From an uncultured Actinomycetes bacterium (lineage in GTDB: Bacteria; Actinomycetota; Actinomycetes; Mycobacteriales; Mycobacteriaceae), in assembly GCA_903884065.1 (NCBI GenBank), contig CAISDL010000113.1, positions 1 to 46,203 of the forward strand: 46,203 bases of DNA. Direction: 5' to 3'. Of the stretch, positions 27,496 through 42,014 are shown in pieces. The notes beneath the pieces are model-generated. The model saw only the letters and a program-made list of their open reading frames with translations. It searched no databases and was not told the DNA's origin. How positions within the stretch are numbered: position 1 is the stretch's first letter; each line of letters opens with the position of its first letter. A program made the position numbers and the translations under genes.

Positions 27496-28143
27496 ATGGT
27501 GGTTCAGGAGTCGCTGTTCGATCACAGCGACCGGCGCGACCTGGGGTCCGGCGCCTGGATCGAGACCCGCTCCGGCTGGCTGAACGCGGCTGATTCGGTC
27601 TTCGACGAGTTGGCCTCCGCCGTCGCCTGGCGCGCCGAACGGCGTCGCATGTACGACCGGGTGCTCGACGTTCCACGGCTGGTCAGCTTCTGTGATCTGA
27701 CCACCGAACCGGCGCCGCACCCGGCGGTGTCCCGACTGCGGCGCCGACTGAACGACATCTACGCCGGCGAACTCGGGGAGCCCTTCACCAGCGCCGGCTT
27801 CTGCCTGTACCGGGACGGCTCGGACAGCGTGGCCTGGCACGGCGACACGATCGGACTCCCTCGCTCCTCCTCCGCCTCGTCCCTCGGCGGCATCGTCGAC
27901 TCGGGGGCAGGCCGCAGTCGCACCGAGGACACCATGGTGGCGATCGTCAGCCTGGGCGCCACCCGGATGTTCGCCATGCGGCCCCGCGGCGGGGGCGCGT
28001 CGCTGCGGCTGCCGCAGGCCCACGGCGACCTGCTGGTGATGGGCGGCTCCTGCCAGCGGACCTGGGAACACGCGGTGCCCAAGACAAGCACCCCGGTGGG
28101 GCCGAGGATAAGCATCCAGTTCCGCCCGCGCAACGTGCGTTAG
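27496..28143 (+). CDS. AlkB-like Fe(II)/2-oxoglutarate-dependent dioxygenase with an extra loop
   Basis: Oxidative dealkylase family (DNA/RNA repair). The 215-residue product has the iron ligands H115 and D117 in WHGDTIG and H192 in TWEHAVPK. It also has the 2-oxoglutarate arginines R204 and R210 in RISIQFR. Between strand HxDTIG and TMVAIVSLG lies a Ser/Gly-rich stretch of about 21 residues (121-141), where homologues go almost directly from one to the other. The ATG at 27496 is chosen; a GTG at 27490 is in frame. It is divergent from arcA (73 bp). Place and sequence match Rv1000c. Confidence 0.9.
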   Translation: MVVQESLFDHSDRRDLGSGAWIETRSGWLNAADSVFDELASAVAWRAERRRMYDRVLDVPRLVSFCDLTTEPAPHPAVSRLRRRLNDIYAGELGEPFTSAGFCLYRDGSDSVAWHGDTIGLPRSSSASSLGGIVDSGAGRSRTEDTMVAIVSLGATRMFAMRPRGGGASLRLPQAHGDLLVMGGSCQRTWEHAVPKTSTPVGPRISIQFRPRNVR

Positions 28144-28215
28144 CTGCGCCGAGAATGCGCGCAGATCACGCCTTCGGCCGAAACGGCGATCGGTGCGCGG
28201 TTTCGATGCCGACCG

Positions 28216-28866
28216 CTACTTGCGGATGGCGTTCACACCCGCGATCAGCAGATCACGGGCCCGCTGGACGTTGACCGGAGCCGTCGGCTTACCCGGCAGC
28301 ACAAGAGGATTCGCGGACACGATCACCTGGTAATTGCCGAAGTGCGCCGAGTAGTTGAAGACCTCACCGGTGCGCGGCTTCCCGTTGGCCGTCGTCTGCA
28401 CCACCCGGTGGACGCCGATGGTGGTCGTGCCGTCGATCTTGGGCACCTCCACCGCTTCGACGGTTCCGCGGACCATTCCACCGTCGAAGGCGACCTTGCG
28501 GCAGTCCTTACCGGGTTCGGAGACCGGGACAGGCCCGTTGGTCTGCACCGCGATGACGATGAAGCGGTTGCCCTCGCCTTCCGCGGACACCGCGGACATG
28601 TTGCCCTCGGTGCCTGGGGGCACCAATTGCCCGGACGCGAACGGCGCGCAGTTCGCGGGCTGGAACGTCAACCCCTCGGGCAGTTTCTGGCCGGCGAGGA
28701 ACTTGGGGTCGATGCCGGTGGGGGGAATCTCGCTGACGACGAACTGCCTGCCAAAGCTCGACTTCAAGTCGGCGACCTTGGCGATGTCGGCGGTCGGGCC
28801 GGCTTTGGACTGGCAACCGGCCACAGCGGCACACGCCATCACGGTCGCCATCGTGCGGATCAGCAT
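28216..28866 (-). CDS. Rv0999-like lipoprotein (DUF5642 type)
   Basis: A 216-residue exported lipoprotein. A short N-terminus and hydrophobic segment lead to lipobox VAGC with Cys18, then QSKAGPTAD. The body contains 'DLKSSFGRQFVVSEIPPTG', 'LTFQPANCAPFA' and 'FNYSAHFGNYQVIVSANP', a soluble domain seen in mycobacterial lipoproteins of unknown role. The ATG at 28866 is used rather than a TTG at 28887, because it gives a compact signal peptide. It is last in the minus-strand run, 63 bp after tspO, and converges on the AlkB-like gene. Two cysteines in the body could form a disulfide. Confidence 0.78.
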   Translation of the reverse strand: MLIRTMATVMACAAVAGCQSKAGPTADIAKVADLKSSFGRQFVVSEIPPTGIDPKFLAGQKLPEGLTFQPANCAPFASGQLVPPGTEGNMSAVSAEGEGNRFIVIAVQTNGPVPVSEPGKDCRKVAFDGGMVRGTVEAVEVPKIDGTTTIGVHRVVQTTANGKPRTGEVFNYSAHFGNYQVIVSANPLVLPGKPTAPVNVQRARDLLIAGVNAIRK

Positions 28867-28929
28867 CGCCGCCAATCTACCGGCCAACCGCTCAGTGCCG
28901 GCGCAGCGCCACCGGACCGCGGCGCCGCA

Positions 28930-29406
28930 TCAGCGGTTGAGCCGCCAGATGTCGGCCGACATCACCGTGGCGAAGGTGCACCACAGCGGGTACGGCGCCA
29001 GCGCGGCACCGAACTTGACGTCGGCGTCCCCGGCACGGCGGGCCAGGTCGGCACTGCTGGCCGCCAGTACCGCCGCCGCCGCCACCGACGGACCGAGTCG
29101 ACGCTTGGCGAAGAACACCCAACTCCAACCGGCGTTGAGAGCGAGGTTGGCGCCCAGCGCAGCGATGTAGGCACGGGCCTTCGCACTCTGGCCGTCGGCG
29201 CGGAACCGGTCGATCGTCGCCGCGGAGGTGGCGGCGATGTCGACGTACAGGGCGGTCCAGGCGATCGGGAAGACGACGTTCGGTGGCACGTAGCCCGGCT
29301 TGCGGATTTTCGTGTACCAACCCTCAACGCCTTCTCGGCTCGACACGCTTCCCACGACAGCCGCCGCAGCGGTCGCCAACCCCGTTCCGATCAGTGCCTT
29401 GCGCAT
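28930..29406 (-). CDS. tspO: TspO/MBR family membrane protein
   Basis: A 158-residue, five-helix membrane protein related to the translocator protein that binds porphyrins and similar ligands. Family Trp/Pro signatures are present: 'WYTKIRKPGYVPPNVVFPI', 'WTALYVDIAATS', 'NAGWSWVFFAKR' and 'YPLWCTFATVMSADIWRLN'. The start is ATG. It lies 39 bp downstream of the acetyltransferase gene and may be cotranscribed. Bacterial TspO is linked to tetrapyrrole handling and stress. I see nothing in the neighbours that fixes the ligand here. Confidence 0.92.
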   Translation of the reverse strand: MRKALIGTGLATAAAAVVGSVSSREGVEGWYTKIRKPGYVPPNVVFPIAWTALYVDIAATSAATIDRFRADGQSAKARAYIAALGANLALNAGWSWVFFAKRRLGPSVAAAAVLAASSADLARRAGDADVKFGAALAPYPLWCTFATVMSADIWRLNR

Positions 29407-29445
29407 CGCCCCAACCTACCGGCTCGGGCGGCGATCCGTACCGGC

Positions 29446-31536
<2,091 letters not shown>

Positions 31537-31540
<4 letters not shown>

Positions 31541-32046
31541 GACAACCTCGCCAAAGCGGCGTTCTCGGTGGAGATTCGCGCGCTCAGGAGCGCGGCGTTG
31601 AACACCGTGAAGACCAGGGCGGTGATCCAGGCGGTGTGCACCAACGGCAGGGCGATGCCCTCGGCGATCACCGCGACGTAGTTGGGGTGCGGAATCAGCC
31701 GGTAGGGACCGCCGGTGACCCGTGGTGCATCCGGGATGACGACGACGCGGGTGTTCCACTGCCGCCCCAACGTGGTGATGCACCACCAGCGCAAGGCCTG
31801 GGCGGCGATCACGACGGCCAGCATCGGCCAGCCCAGCCAGGGCAGGAAGGGCCGGTGCAGCAGATACACCTCGGCCAGGCAGCCCACCAGCAGACCGGTG
31901 TGCAGGGCGACCATCGCCGGATAGTGACCGGCGCCGAACTCGACCCCACCCTGGGTGCGACTCCAGCGCAGATTCCGTTGCGAGACAACGAGTTCCGCGA
32001 CCCGTTCAACGGCCACGGCAGCGATCAGAAGAACGTACCAACTCAT
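31537..32046 (-). CDS. Isoprenylcysteine carboxyl methyltransferase (ICMT) family methyltransferase, SrsB-like
   Basis: A 169-residue integral membrane methyltransferase with about four to five hydrophobic helices and the ICMT C-terminal SAM motif 'GPYRLIPHPNYVAVIAEGIA', ending in a RIxxENxAL segment. Bacteria do not generally make CAAX-prenylated proteins; ICMT-fold enzymes beside type III PKS genes, such as SrsB, methylate a phenolic hydroxyl of alkylresorcinols. The gene lies 16 bp after the PKS and overlaps the flavoprotein by 4 bp. The membrane location fits a long-chain lipid substrate. Confidence 0.88.
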
Positions 32047-32062
32047 GTTCGGATCTCGATCG

Positions 32063-33157
32063 TCACGGCCACTGCATCAGAACGAGTTCCGAGCAGAACC
32101 CGGGACCCATCGCCATCAGGATCCCCGGCCCGGACGCTGGGCGCTTGGCGATGGTGTCGCGCAGGACGTGCAGCACCGAGGAGGACGACATGTTGCCGAC
32201 TTCGGCGAGCGAACGCCAGGTCAGATCGAGCGCGTCGGACGGTAGGTCGAGGCTGTCGATGATGGCCTCGATGACCTTCGGCCCGCCCGGATGGCTCACC
32301 CAGGTGCCGATGTCGTCGATGGACAGGTCGTGGGCACCGAGGAAGCCGGTGACGTCGTCACGCAGGTACCTGCTCACCACCTCAGGCACGTCGGGTGACA
32401 GCACCAACTTCAACCCGGAGGCGCCTACATCCCAGCCCATGGTGCGCAACGAGTCCGGATAGAGGTGGCTGCGGGTGTCGATTACCGCCGGGCCGGCGGC
32501 GCGGACCTTCTCCGCCCGGCGCTCGCCCACGGCGACCACGGCACCGGCCCCGTCACCGAACAGCGCGCTGCCGACCAGCCCGGCGACTTCGGCCTCCAGC
32601 GCCGGGAAGGTCAGCGAGCACAGTTCGACCGACACCAGCGCCGCGACACCGTCCGGGTCGCCGCGCAGATAGTCGTGCAGGCGTGCCACCCCGGCCGCGC
32701 CGGCCACGCAGCCCAGGCCGAACATCGGGATCCGGCGCACATCCGGGCGTAGGCCCACCCGGCTGGCGATCCGAGCCTCAACGGAGGGCACCACGATGCC
32801 AGTGACCGTCGTCGACATGATCAGGTCGACCTCGTCGGGCCGAACACCGGCTTCGTCGAGTGCGGCGGCGAGAGCCTCGGTACCCAGGTTGACGGCGTTC
32901 TCGATGAAGATCTGGTTGGCCTCACCGAAGTCGTTCAGATCGGGGTAGGCCTCCAGCGGCAGAACCAGATGGCGATGTTCGACCTTGGCCGATCGGTGCA
33001 GGCTGCTCAGGATCTCGCCGCAGCCCGCGAAAGCCGGGGCGGCGAGGAACGCTTCGGTGATCTCCGCCTGGCTGTAGCGGTGCGCCGGCAGCGCACCCTG
33101 AACCCCTGCGATCCGGCTGGTGTGCGCGCGGGCCGCTGCCGGCCCTTTGCTTGTCAT
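32063..33157 (-). CDS. Type III polyketide synthase (chalcone/alkylresorcinol synthase family)
   Basis: A homodimeric ketosynthase that would extend a fatty acyl-CoA starter with malonyl-CoA. The 364-residue product keeps the full catalytic triad: Cys150 in GLGCVAG, His289 in SHPGGPKV and Asn322 in GNMSSSS. Its ATG directly follows the TGA of the mmpL gene with no bases between, so translation is coupled. The downstream ICMT methyltransferase and flavoprotein suggest alkylresorcinol or alkylpyrone products that are methylated and oxidised. Starter chain length and ring-closure mode cannot be read here. Confidence 0.93.
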   Translation of the reverse strand: MTSKGPAAARAHTSRIAGVQGALPAHRYSQAEITEAFLAAPAFAGCGEILSSLHRSAKVEHRHLVLPLEAYPDLNDFGEANQIFIENAVNLGTEALAAALDEAGVRPDEVDLIMSTTVTGIVVPSVEARIASRVGLRPDVRRIPMFGLGCVAGAAGVARLHDYLRGDPDGVAALVSVELCSLTFPALEAEVAGLVGSALFGDGAGAVVAVGERRAEKVRAAGPAVIDTRSHLYPDSLRTMGWDVGASGLKLVLSPDVPEVVSRYLRDDVTGFLGAHDLSIDDIGTWVSHPGGPKVIEAIIDSLDLPSDALDLTWRSLAEVGNMSSSSVLHVLRDTIAKRPASGPGILMAMGPGFCSELVLMQWP

Positions 33158-35392
33158 TCACTCAGTATGACGCGAGACGCCCGTCTCACTGATACCGAAC
33201 TTCCGGTGCAGCGCCCGCAGTGGCTTGGGCGCCCACCAGTTCCACTTACCGGCCACATGCATGAAAGCGGGCACCAGAACCAGCCGGACCAAAGTGGCGT
33301 CCATCAGCACCGCAAGCGTCAGACCCAAGCCGAAAAGCCGCATCAACGCGACCTTGGCCGCGATCAGCGCAGAGAAGGTGATCGCCATGATCACAGCCGC
33401 TGCGGTGATCACCCGACCGGTTCGTGCCAGCCCCAGCGCCACACTTTCGTCATTATCGGCGGCAGTTTGCTGTGACGCGAGCCAGAACTCCCGGATACGT
33501 GAGACGAGGAACACCTCGTAATCCATCGAAAGCCCGAACGCCACGCAGAACAGCAGCACCGGCATGTTGGCCACCAGGGTCCCGGTGGGCGTGGTGCCGA
33601 GCGCACCCAGATGGCCCTCCTGGAAGATCCACACCGTTGCTCCGAACGCGGCCGACAGCGACAGCATGTTGAGGATCAGGGCCTTCACCGGCAGGACCAC
33701 GCTGCCGGTGAGCAGGAACAGCAGCACCAACATGATGACGGCGATCAGCCCCAGCACCAGCGGAAGTCGCGAAGTGATGGCGTGCACGCTGTCGCGGTTG
33801 GTCTGGGCCAGCCCGCCGAACTCCACCGCGCGCCCACCCGGGCCGGGCACCGCGTGCATCCGGGTCAGTTGGTCCTCGGAATCCTGGGAGAACAGCGGCA
33901 GCGACGTCCCGACGGTCAGCAGAGTCCTTCCGGATGCCTCGCCGGTGGGGGCCAGCGGCGGACCGGTCAGCCGGCCGCCCACATAGGTGCCCGAGGGCGC
34001 CGAGACCGAGTCCACCTCGGCAACCGTGGACAGTTCGGCGGCGTACCGGTCCACCTCGGCACGGTCCAGGCCGCCTGCGTCGGGAATGACGATCGGCACT
34101 TCGGAGTCGGCGTCGATCGCGAAATCCGACCGCAGAAGGTCTCCGACCTGGTGCGCTGACGCCGACTTGGGCAGCACCCGGTCATCCGGGAAACCCGGTC
34201 TGACCCCGAAGAAAGGTGCGCCGAGGAACGCCAGCAGAGCCACCGTCGCCACCCCGATCGGAACCGCCCGGCGCATCACGAATTTTGTTGAGCGATACCA
34301 GAACTGCTGGTCCACCGGGAGTGGTTGCGGCTCCGGCCGGCCCAGCAGCCGACGGAACGCCTTCCGGACGTCGAGGGCGTCGAGGCGGTCGCCGAGCAGC
34401 ATGATTGCCGCCGGTGTGACGACGACGGCAGACAGCGCCGCGAAGGCGACGGTGGCGACGCCGGCGTAGGCGAAGGACCGCAGGAAGTTCATCGGGAACA
34501 GCACCATCACCGCCATCGACAGCGCGACGGTGACCGCCGAGAACAGCACCGTGCGTCCGGCGGTCACCATCGTCGTGGCTACCGCCTGCACGCGGTCGGC
34601 ACCGCCGGCCAGTTCGTCGCGGTAGCGGCTGATCATCAGCAGGGTGTAGTCGATGGCCAGGGCCAATCCCATCGCGGTGGTGAGGTTCAGCGCGAAAATC
34701 GACACGTCGGTGAAGAAGGTGACGGCGCGCAGCACGGCCAGCGACCCGAGGATCGCCATCACCCCGACCGCCAGGGGCAGGACCGCGGCGAACAGCCCGC
34801 CGAACACCCAGATCAGCACCAGGAAGCTCAAGGGGACGACGATCGCCTCCAGCACGAGCAGGTCCTGTTTGGACTGTTCGGTGACCTGGAGGTTGACCAT
34901 GGCGGTACCGCCGGCGAGCACGGAGACGCCGTCCCGGTCGCCGACGACAGCGTCGCTGAGTTCCTTGGTGTAGCGCTGCTGTTCGGCCTCGGCGCCGACG
35001 ATGCCGGTGACGATGAGGCCGGACTTCCTGTCCGCGCTGAGCAGCGCGGCGGCCGCCGGTGGCGCGGCTGTCCAGGCCGACTTCACAGCGGCGACGTGGC
35101 CGGACCGGGTAAGGGTGTCGATGACAGAGGTGGCCGCCGCCCGGGCCTTCGGGCTGTCGTAGCCGTCGGATGCCGAGACCACGATCACCAGGGGGACATC
35201 ACCCTGCCCGAACGTGTCGGTGAGTGTCCGGGCCACCCGCGAGGACTCGGCGGTGGGGTCCTGAAACCCGCTGGGGGACAGTTTGTCGGCGACCGGGACA
35301 CCGAATGCGCCGATCAGTAATGCCAGTAGAGCCGCGGCGACGATGACGCGTCGTGGTGACTCGACGGCCAGTCGGGCAATGCGGTTCAGCAT
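33158..35392 (-). CDS. MmpL-family RND lipid transporter
   Basis: A 744-residue MmpL/RND protein. The N-terminal helix (about 16-30) is followed by a periplasmic domain and a helix bundle carrying the proton-relay pair D248-Y249 in LAIDYTLLMISRYRDE. A second periplasmic domain and a second bundle follow, with D624-Y625 in GLSMDYEVFLVSRIREFW, giving 12 helices by eye. There is no long C-terminal domain, so it is of the short MmpL type. The product ends where the type III PKS begins. Mycobacterial MmpL proteins export envelope lipids whose synthesis genes they adjoin, so export of the phenolic lipid made by the next genes is the natural hypothesis. No mmpS partner is present. Confidence 0.92.
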   Translation of the reverse strand: MLNRIARLAVESPRRVIVAAALLALLIGAFGVPVADKLSPSGFQDPTAESSRVARTLTDTFGQGDVPLVIVVSASDGYDSPKARAAATSVIDTLTRSGHVAAVKSAWTAAPPAAAALLSADRKSGLIVTGIVGAEAEQQRYTKELSDAVVGDRDGVSVLAGGTAMVNLQVTEQSKQDLLVLEAIVVPLSFLVLIWVFGGLFAAVLPLAVGVMAILGSLAVLRAVTFFTDVSIFALNLTTAMGLALAIDYTLLMISRYRDELAGGADRVQAVATTMVTAGRTVLFSAVTVALSMAVMVLFPMNFLRSFAYAGVATVAFAALSAVVVTPAAIMLLGDRLDALDVRKAFRRLLGRPEPQPLPVDQQFWYRSTKFVMRRAVPIGVATVALLAFLGAPFFGVRPGFPDDRVLPKSASAHQVGDLLRSDFAIDADSEVPIVIPDAGGLDRAEVDRYAAELSTVAEVDSVSAPSGTYVGGRLTGPPLAPTGEASGRTLLTVGTSLPLFSQDSEDQLTRMHAVPGPGGRAVEFGGLAQTNRDSVHAITSRLPLVLGLIAVIMLVLLFLLTGSVVLPVKALILNMLSLSAAFGATVWIFQEGHLGALGTTPTGTLVANMPVLLFCVAFGLSMDYEVFLVSRIREFWLASQQTAADNDESVALGLARTGRVITAAAVIMAITFSALIAAKVALMRLFGLGLTLAVLMDATLVRLVLVPAFMHVAGKWNWWAPKPLRALHRKFGISETGVSRHTE

Positions 35393-35427
35393 TGTCTGTC
35401 CTCAACTTTCGCCCGTGTGGGTCCACG

Positions 35428-36831
35428 CTAGTCGGTGGCCTGCCCGGCCGCCGCACGTCCGCTCAACCATGCCCCGTGCACCGTGGAGTGCAGTTCCGGA
35501 TGCGCGGCTTCGCCGGCCAGCCACAAACGGCCGTCGACCGGCTTCCCCAATGCCCTCCGGTCCGTGGGACCCGAGCCGACCGCCGTGAACGAGTATGAGC
35601 CCCTGCTGAATTCGTCGGCCCACCATCCCGATGCCTGCGCCGCTACCGGTGGCCGGAATCTGCCCGGGTAGACAGCGGACAGCACCTCGGTGGCGAGTGC
35701 CGTCTGCTGATCGGCCGTCATGCCCTCAATGGCCGCGGCCGCCGCGCCACCGTTGATGGCCATCAAGGCGGGCTTGCCGGCGATCCGGTTGAGGTTGTAC
35801 CACCCGCTCAACGGCTGCCCGGGCCGGCCGACGATCTGGATCTGGTCGACGTCGTCCCAGAAGGCGGTGTCGAACCGCAGCAGGAGTTTCTCGAACCGAC
35901 CGAAGCCGATCGCGTCGATCGCCCGCCGGTGCGACTCGGGCAGCGGCGGGTCGAATGCCATTGCGCCGCTCTTCAACACACCGAGCGGGACGGTGACGAT
36001 GACCTTGGCTGCGCGCCACTGCCCGTCGGCCGTGTCCACCACCACATGATCGGCGGCACGCAGCGAGATGCTGAGCACCGGGGTGCGCAGCCGAACCGGC
36101 AGTCCCTCGGCAAGGTGCTGGGTGAGCTGGCCGTACCCGCCCGGGATGACACGTTGCGCGCCGGGAAACGAATCGTCCTCGTCGAGTGCGCGCAACGCCA
36201 GATCATCGAGGACGGCGCCGTAGTCCCCGGCGTAGTCGGTCAACGCCGCGGCCACTGCGGGTTCCCGGGAGACCGGCTGCAACCGGTCGGGCAGGTCGTC
36301 GATCGCGGCGCGCAGCGAACGCCGTCCGGCGCGGCCGTCGGCGACGCCCTCCAGGTGGCCGATCACCTCAGCTGAGCGCGCCTCGACCCGGTCGCCGTCG
36401 AGACGGGTTCCGTTGCCCGAGTAGTAGACCGCCGAACCGGCCCCGTCGAAGGACCCGACGTCGAAGACTGTGGTCGCAATTCCCAGCCGCTTGACCTCGT
36501 CGTAGACCGGGTTGCCCTCGGTGCCGTGAATCCACGAGGCGCCGAGATCCACCGGCAGATCGGCCCACTCGCTCGACGTCCAGATCCGGCCGCCGATCCG
36601 GTCACGGGCCTCCAGCACCACGCAACTGCGACCGGCCGCCGTGATCGCGCCGGCCGCGGCCAATCCGGCGATGCCGGCACCGATCACCGCGACGTCGACC
36701 TCGCGTTCCGCCGCCACAGAAGCCGGCCTCCCGGTGTCCTCGGCGCAGGCGGCAAGCGCCCCGGCGAGCGTCAGTGCCCCGGCGAGCACCTCGCGCCGGG
36801 GCACCGCGCGGCCTGCTGTCGATGTGTTCAC
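35428..36831 (-). CDS. Tat-exported flavin amine oxidase lipoprotein
   Basis: A 467-residue FAD amine-oxidase family protein. The N-terminus carries a twin-arginine motif (PRREVLAG, R12-R13) and a lipobox LAAC with Cys29, so it should be folded with FAD, exported by Tat and lipid-anchored outside. FAD motif GAGIAG (51-56) and 'EARDRIGGRIWTS' come next; 'VTVPLGVLKSG' and the C-terminal GRLWLAGEAAHPELHST are typical of polyamine/monoamine oxidases. The GTG at 36831 is chosen because GGAGG lies 9 bp upstream. It is 35 bp upstream of mmpL on the same strand, possibly the first gene of the operon. The substrate may be a polyamine or another amine, or it may oxidise the lipid product. Confidence 0.88.
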   Translation of the reverse strand: MNTSTAGRAVPRREVLAGALTLAGALAACAEDTGRPASVAAEREVDVAVIGAGIAGLAAAGAITAAGRSCVVLEARDRIGGRIWTSSEWADLPVDLGASWIHGTEGNPVYDEVKRLGIATTVFDVGSFDGAGSAVYYSGNGTRLDGDRVEARSAEVIGHLEGVADGRAGRRSLRAAIDDLPDRLQPVSREPAVAAALTDYAGDYGAVLDDLALRALDEDDSFPGAQRVIPGGYGQLTQHLAEGLPVRLRTPVLSISLRAADHVVVDTADGQWRAAKVIVTVPLGVLKSGAMAFDPPLPESHRRAIDAIGFGRFEKLLLRFDTAFWDDVDQIQIVGRPGQPLSGWYNLNRIAGKPALMAINGGAAAAAIEGMTADQQTALATEVLSAVYPGRFRPPVAAQASGWWADEFSRGSYSFTAVGSGPTDRRALGKPVDGRLWLAGEAAHPELHSTVHGAWLSGRAAAGQATD

Positions 36832-36883
36832 GACGTTCACCCTCCAGTTACCCGAACCGCAGGTGAGGACCCCGCGCCGGTGC

Positions 36884-36889
36884 CATACT
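36884..36889 (+). promoter_or_regulatory. Candidate -10 element for glgP-xfp
   Basis: CATACT in the 99-bp gap between the divergent amine oxidase and glgP genes is close to a SigA -10 box and would give a leader of about 35 bases. No good -35 is visible. Weak call. Confidence 0.3.
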
Positions 36890-36930
36890 CGCAGCAAAAC
36901 CGGCGGGCCTGGACACAACGGGGAGTACCT

Positions 36931-39438
<2,508 letters not shown>

Positions 39439-39445
39439 AGTAGAG

Positions 39446-41914
39446 ATGACACATACCGCCGAGCCGACGTGGCGCGCAGGTTCACACGGAGAGCTCACCG
39501 ATGACGCGATCAACAAGATCGACGCCTGGTTTCGCGCAGCGAACTACCTTTCGGTGGGACAGATCTATCTGCTTGACAACCCCCTGCTGCGCAGACCGCT
39601 GACCCGGGATGACGTCAAGCCCCGATTGCTCGGGCACTGGGGCACCACCCCCGGCCTGAACTTCCTCTACGCCCATCTCAATCGGGCGATCAAAGACCGC
39701 AGCCAGTCGACCATCTACATCACCGGGCCGGGCCACGGCGGCCCCGGACTGGTGGCGAGCGCCTATCTGGACGGCACCTACACCGAGTACTACCCGGACA
39801 TCACCCAGGACGCCGAGGGTGTCCGCAGGCTGTTCCGCCAGTTCTCCTTCCCGGGCGGCATCCCGTCACACGTGGCACCGGAGACGCCGGGTTCCATCCA
39901 CGAGGGCGGCGAGTTGGGCTATGCGCTCTCCCATGCCTACGGCGCGGCGTTCGACAACCCCGACCTGCTCGTCGCGGCCGTGGTCGGCGACGGCGAGGCC
40001 GAGACCGGTGCGCTGGCCACCAGTTGGCACTCCAACAAGTTCATGCATCCCGTCAAAGACGGCGTGGTGCTGCCGATCCTGCACCTCAATGGCTACAAGA
40101 TCGCCAATCCGACTGTGCTGGACCGGATCCCGCAGGATGAGCTGCGCAGCCTGATGGTCGGCTACGGCCACAACCCGTACTTCTTCGACGTGAAGGAGGA
40201 CGACGATCACGCCGACGCCCACCGCCGGTTCGCCAGGCTTCTCGACGACGCCCTCGACGAGATCGCGGCGATCAAGGCCCGCGCCGCCGGCGGCGACGAA
40301 TCCCGCCCGCGCTGGCCGATGATCATCTTCCGTCATCCCAAGGGCTGGACCGGACCGGCCTACATCGACGGCAAGAAGACCACCGGATCCTGGCGCGCGC
40401 ATCAGGTCCCGCTGGCCAGCGCCCGGGACACCCCCGAGCACCTGCAGGTACTCGCCGATTGGCTGGGTTCCTATCGGCCCGATGAACTGTTCGACGAGAG
40501 CGGAAAGTTGCACGACTGGATCGCCGAACTGGCGCCTGCCGGCCCGTTACGGATGAGCGACAACCCGCACACCAACGGCGGTCTGCTGCTGAAGGATCTG
40601 CGGCTGCCCGATTTCCGGGATTACGGCGTGGAGGTGCCCGCACCCGGCGGGTCGTTCGCCGAGGCGACTCGCGTGCTCGGCGAGTGGCTGACCGACGTGA
40701 TCCGGCTCAACCCGGACAACTTCCGCATCTTCGGGCCCGACGAGACAGCCTCCAATCGGCTGCAGTCGGTGTTCGAGGTGACCGACAAGCAATGGAACGC
40801 CGAATTCTTCGGCCCCGAAGTCGACGACCACCTGGCCCGCATGGGGCGGGTGGTGGAAATGCTCTCCGAGCATCAGATGCAGGGCTGGCTGGAGGGCTAC
40901 CTGCTCACCGGCCGACACGGACTGTTCAACTGCTACGAGGCGTTCATCCACATCATCGACTCGATGTTCAACCAGCACGCCAAGTGGCTGAAGGTCACCA
41001 ACCACATTCCGTGGCGGCGGCCCATCGCGAGCCTGAATTACCTTCTCTCCAGCCATGTCTGGCGTCAGGACCACAACGGCTTCAGCCACCAGGATCCCGG
41101 CTTCATCGACCACGTGGTCAACAAGAGCGCCGAAGTGGTGCGCGTGTACCTGCCGCCGGACGCCAACACCCTGCTGTCGACCTACGATCACTGCCTGCGC
41201 TCACGCCAGTACGTCAACGTCGTCGTCGCGGGCAAGCAGCCGCATCCGAACTTCCTCACCATGGATGAGGCGGTCGCGCACTGCACCCGGGGCCTGGGCA
41301 TCTGGGAGTGGGCCGGCACCGAGAAGCACGGCGAGGCCCCCGACGTAGTGCTCGCCGCCGCCGGGGACGTGCCGACACTGGAGGCGCTAGCCGCCGCCGA
41401 TCTTCTGCGTCAGCACATCCCGGAACTGAAGGTCCGGTTCGTCAACGTCGTCGACCTCACCCGACTGCAAGACGAGAGCGAGCATCCGCACGGGCTGTCC
41501 AACCGCGAGTTCGACATGGTCTTCACCGAGGACAAGCCGGTGATCTTCGCCTACCACGGCTACCCGTGGCTGATCCACCGACTGGTCTACCGCCGCTCCA
41601 ACGATGCCCGCATCCACGTGCGCGGCTACAAGGAGGAAGGCACCACCACCACGCCGTTCGACATGGTGATGCTCAACGACCTGGACCGCTATCACCTGGT
41701 GATCGACACCATCGACCGGGTGCCCGGCCTCGGCTCGCGCTACGCAGTGCTGCGTCAGCAGATGCAGGACAAGCGCATCGAGGCCCGGGAGTACACCCGC
41801 GAATACGGCGACGACATCCCCGAGGTGCGAGATTGGGTGTGGCCCGGCGCCCGCGACGTCGCAGGTGGGGCGTCGGTGGCGGCCACGCTGGCCACCGGCG
41901 GAGACAACGAGTAA
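39446..41914 (+). CDS. xfp: Xylulose-5-phosphate/fructose-6-phosphate phosphoketolase
   Basis: TPP enzyme that splits xylulose-5-P (or fructose-6-P) with phosphate into acetyl phosphate and an aldose phosphate. The 822 residues match family length. Signatures are '[20 protein letters not shown]', the TPP motif GDGEAETG with the following Asn in [12 protein letters not shown], '[10 protein letters not shown]', and '[20 protein letters not shown]' with the glutamate used in TPP activation. It follows glgP. No acetate kinase or phosphotransacetylase lies in the window, so the fate of acetyl phosphate is not shown. Confidence 0.96.
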   Translation: MTHTAEPTWRAGSHGELTDDAINKIDAWFRAANYLSVGQIYLLDNPLLRRPLTRDDVKPRLLGHWGTTPGLNFLYAHLNRAIKDRSQSTIYITGPGHGGPGLVASAYLDGTYTEYYPDITQDAEGVRRLFRQFSFPGGIPSHVAPETPGSIHEGGELGYALSHAYGAAFDNPDLLVAAVVGDGEAETGALATSWHSNKFMHPVKDGVVLPILHLNGYKIANPTVLDRIPQDELRSLMVGYGHNPYFFDVKEDDDHADAHRRFARLLDDALDEIAAIKARAAGGDESRPRWPMIIFRHPKGWTGPAYIDGKKTTGSWRAHQVPLASARDTPEHLQVLADWLGSYRPDELFDESGKLHDWIAELAPAGPLRMSDNPHTNGGLLLKDLRLPDFRDYGVEVPAPGGSFAEATRVLGEWLTDVIRLNPDNFRIFGPDETASNRLQSVFEVTDKQWNAEFFGPEVDDHLARMGRVVEMLSEHQMQGWLEGYLLTGRHGLFNCYEAFIHIIDSMFNQHAKWLKVTNHIPWRRPIASLNYLLSSHVWRQDHNGFSHQDPGFIDHVVNKSAEVVRVYLPPDANTLLSTYDHCLRSRQYVNVVVAGKQPHPNFLTMDEAVAHCTRGLGIWEWAGTEKHGEAPDVVLAAAGDVPTLEALAAADLLRQHIPELKVRFVNVVDLTRLQDESEHPHGLSNREFDMVFTEDKPVIFAYHGYPWLIHRLVYRRSNDARIHVRGYKEEGTTTTPFDMVMLNDLDRYHLVIDTIDRVPGLGSRYAVLRQQMQDKRIEAREYTREYGDDIPEVRDWVWPGARDVAGGASVAATLATGGDNE

Positions 41915-42014
41915 TTCCGCCGGAGGCGGGCGAGTAGCGCGCCAAGTGGTGGCGGGGCTGATCCACCCTTAAGATCCTGTTACCGCTGCAGAAGACAGCC
42001 GGCCTGGATCCGAG

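Noticed and set aside
28144..28215. TTCGGCCGAA palindrome between the AlkB-like gene and the lipoprotein as a terminator
   Set aside because: Short arms with no T-tract on either strand; not enough to call a terminator.
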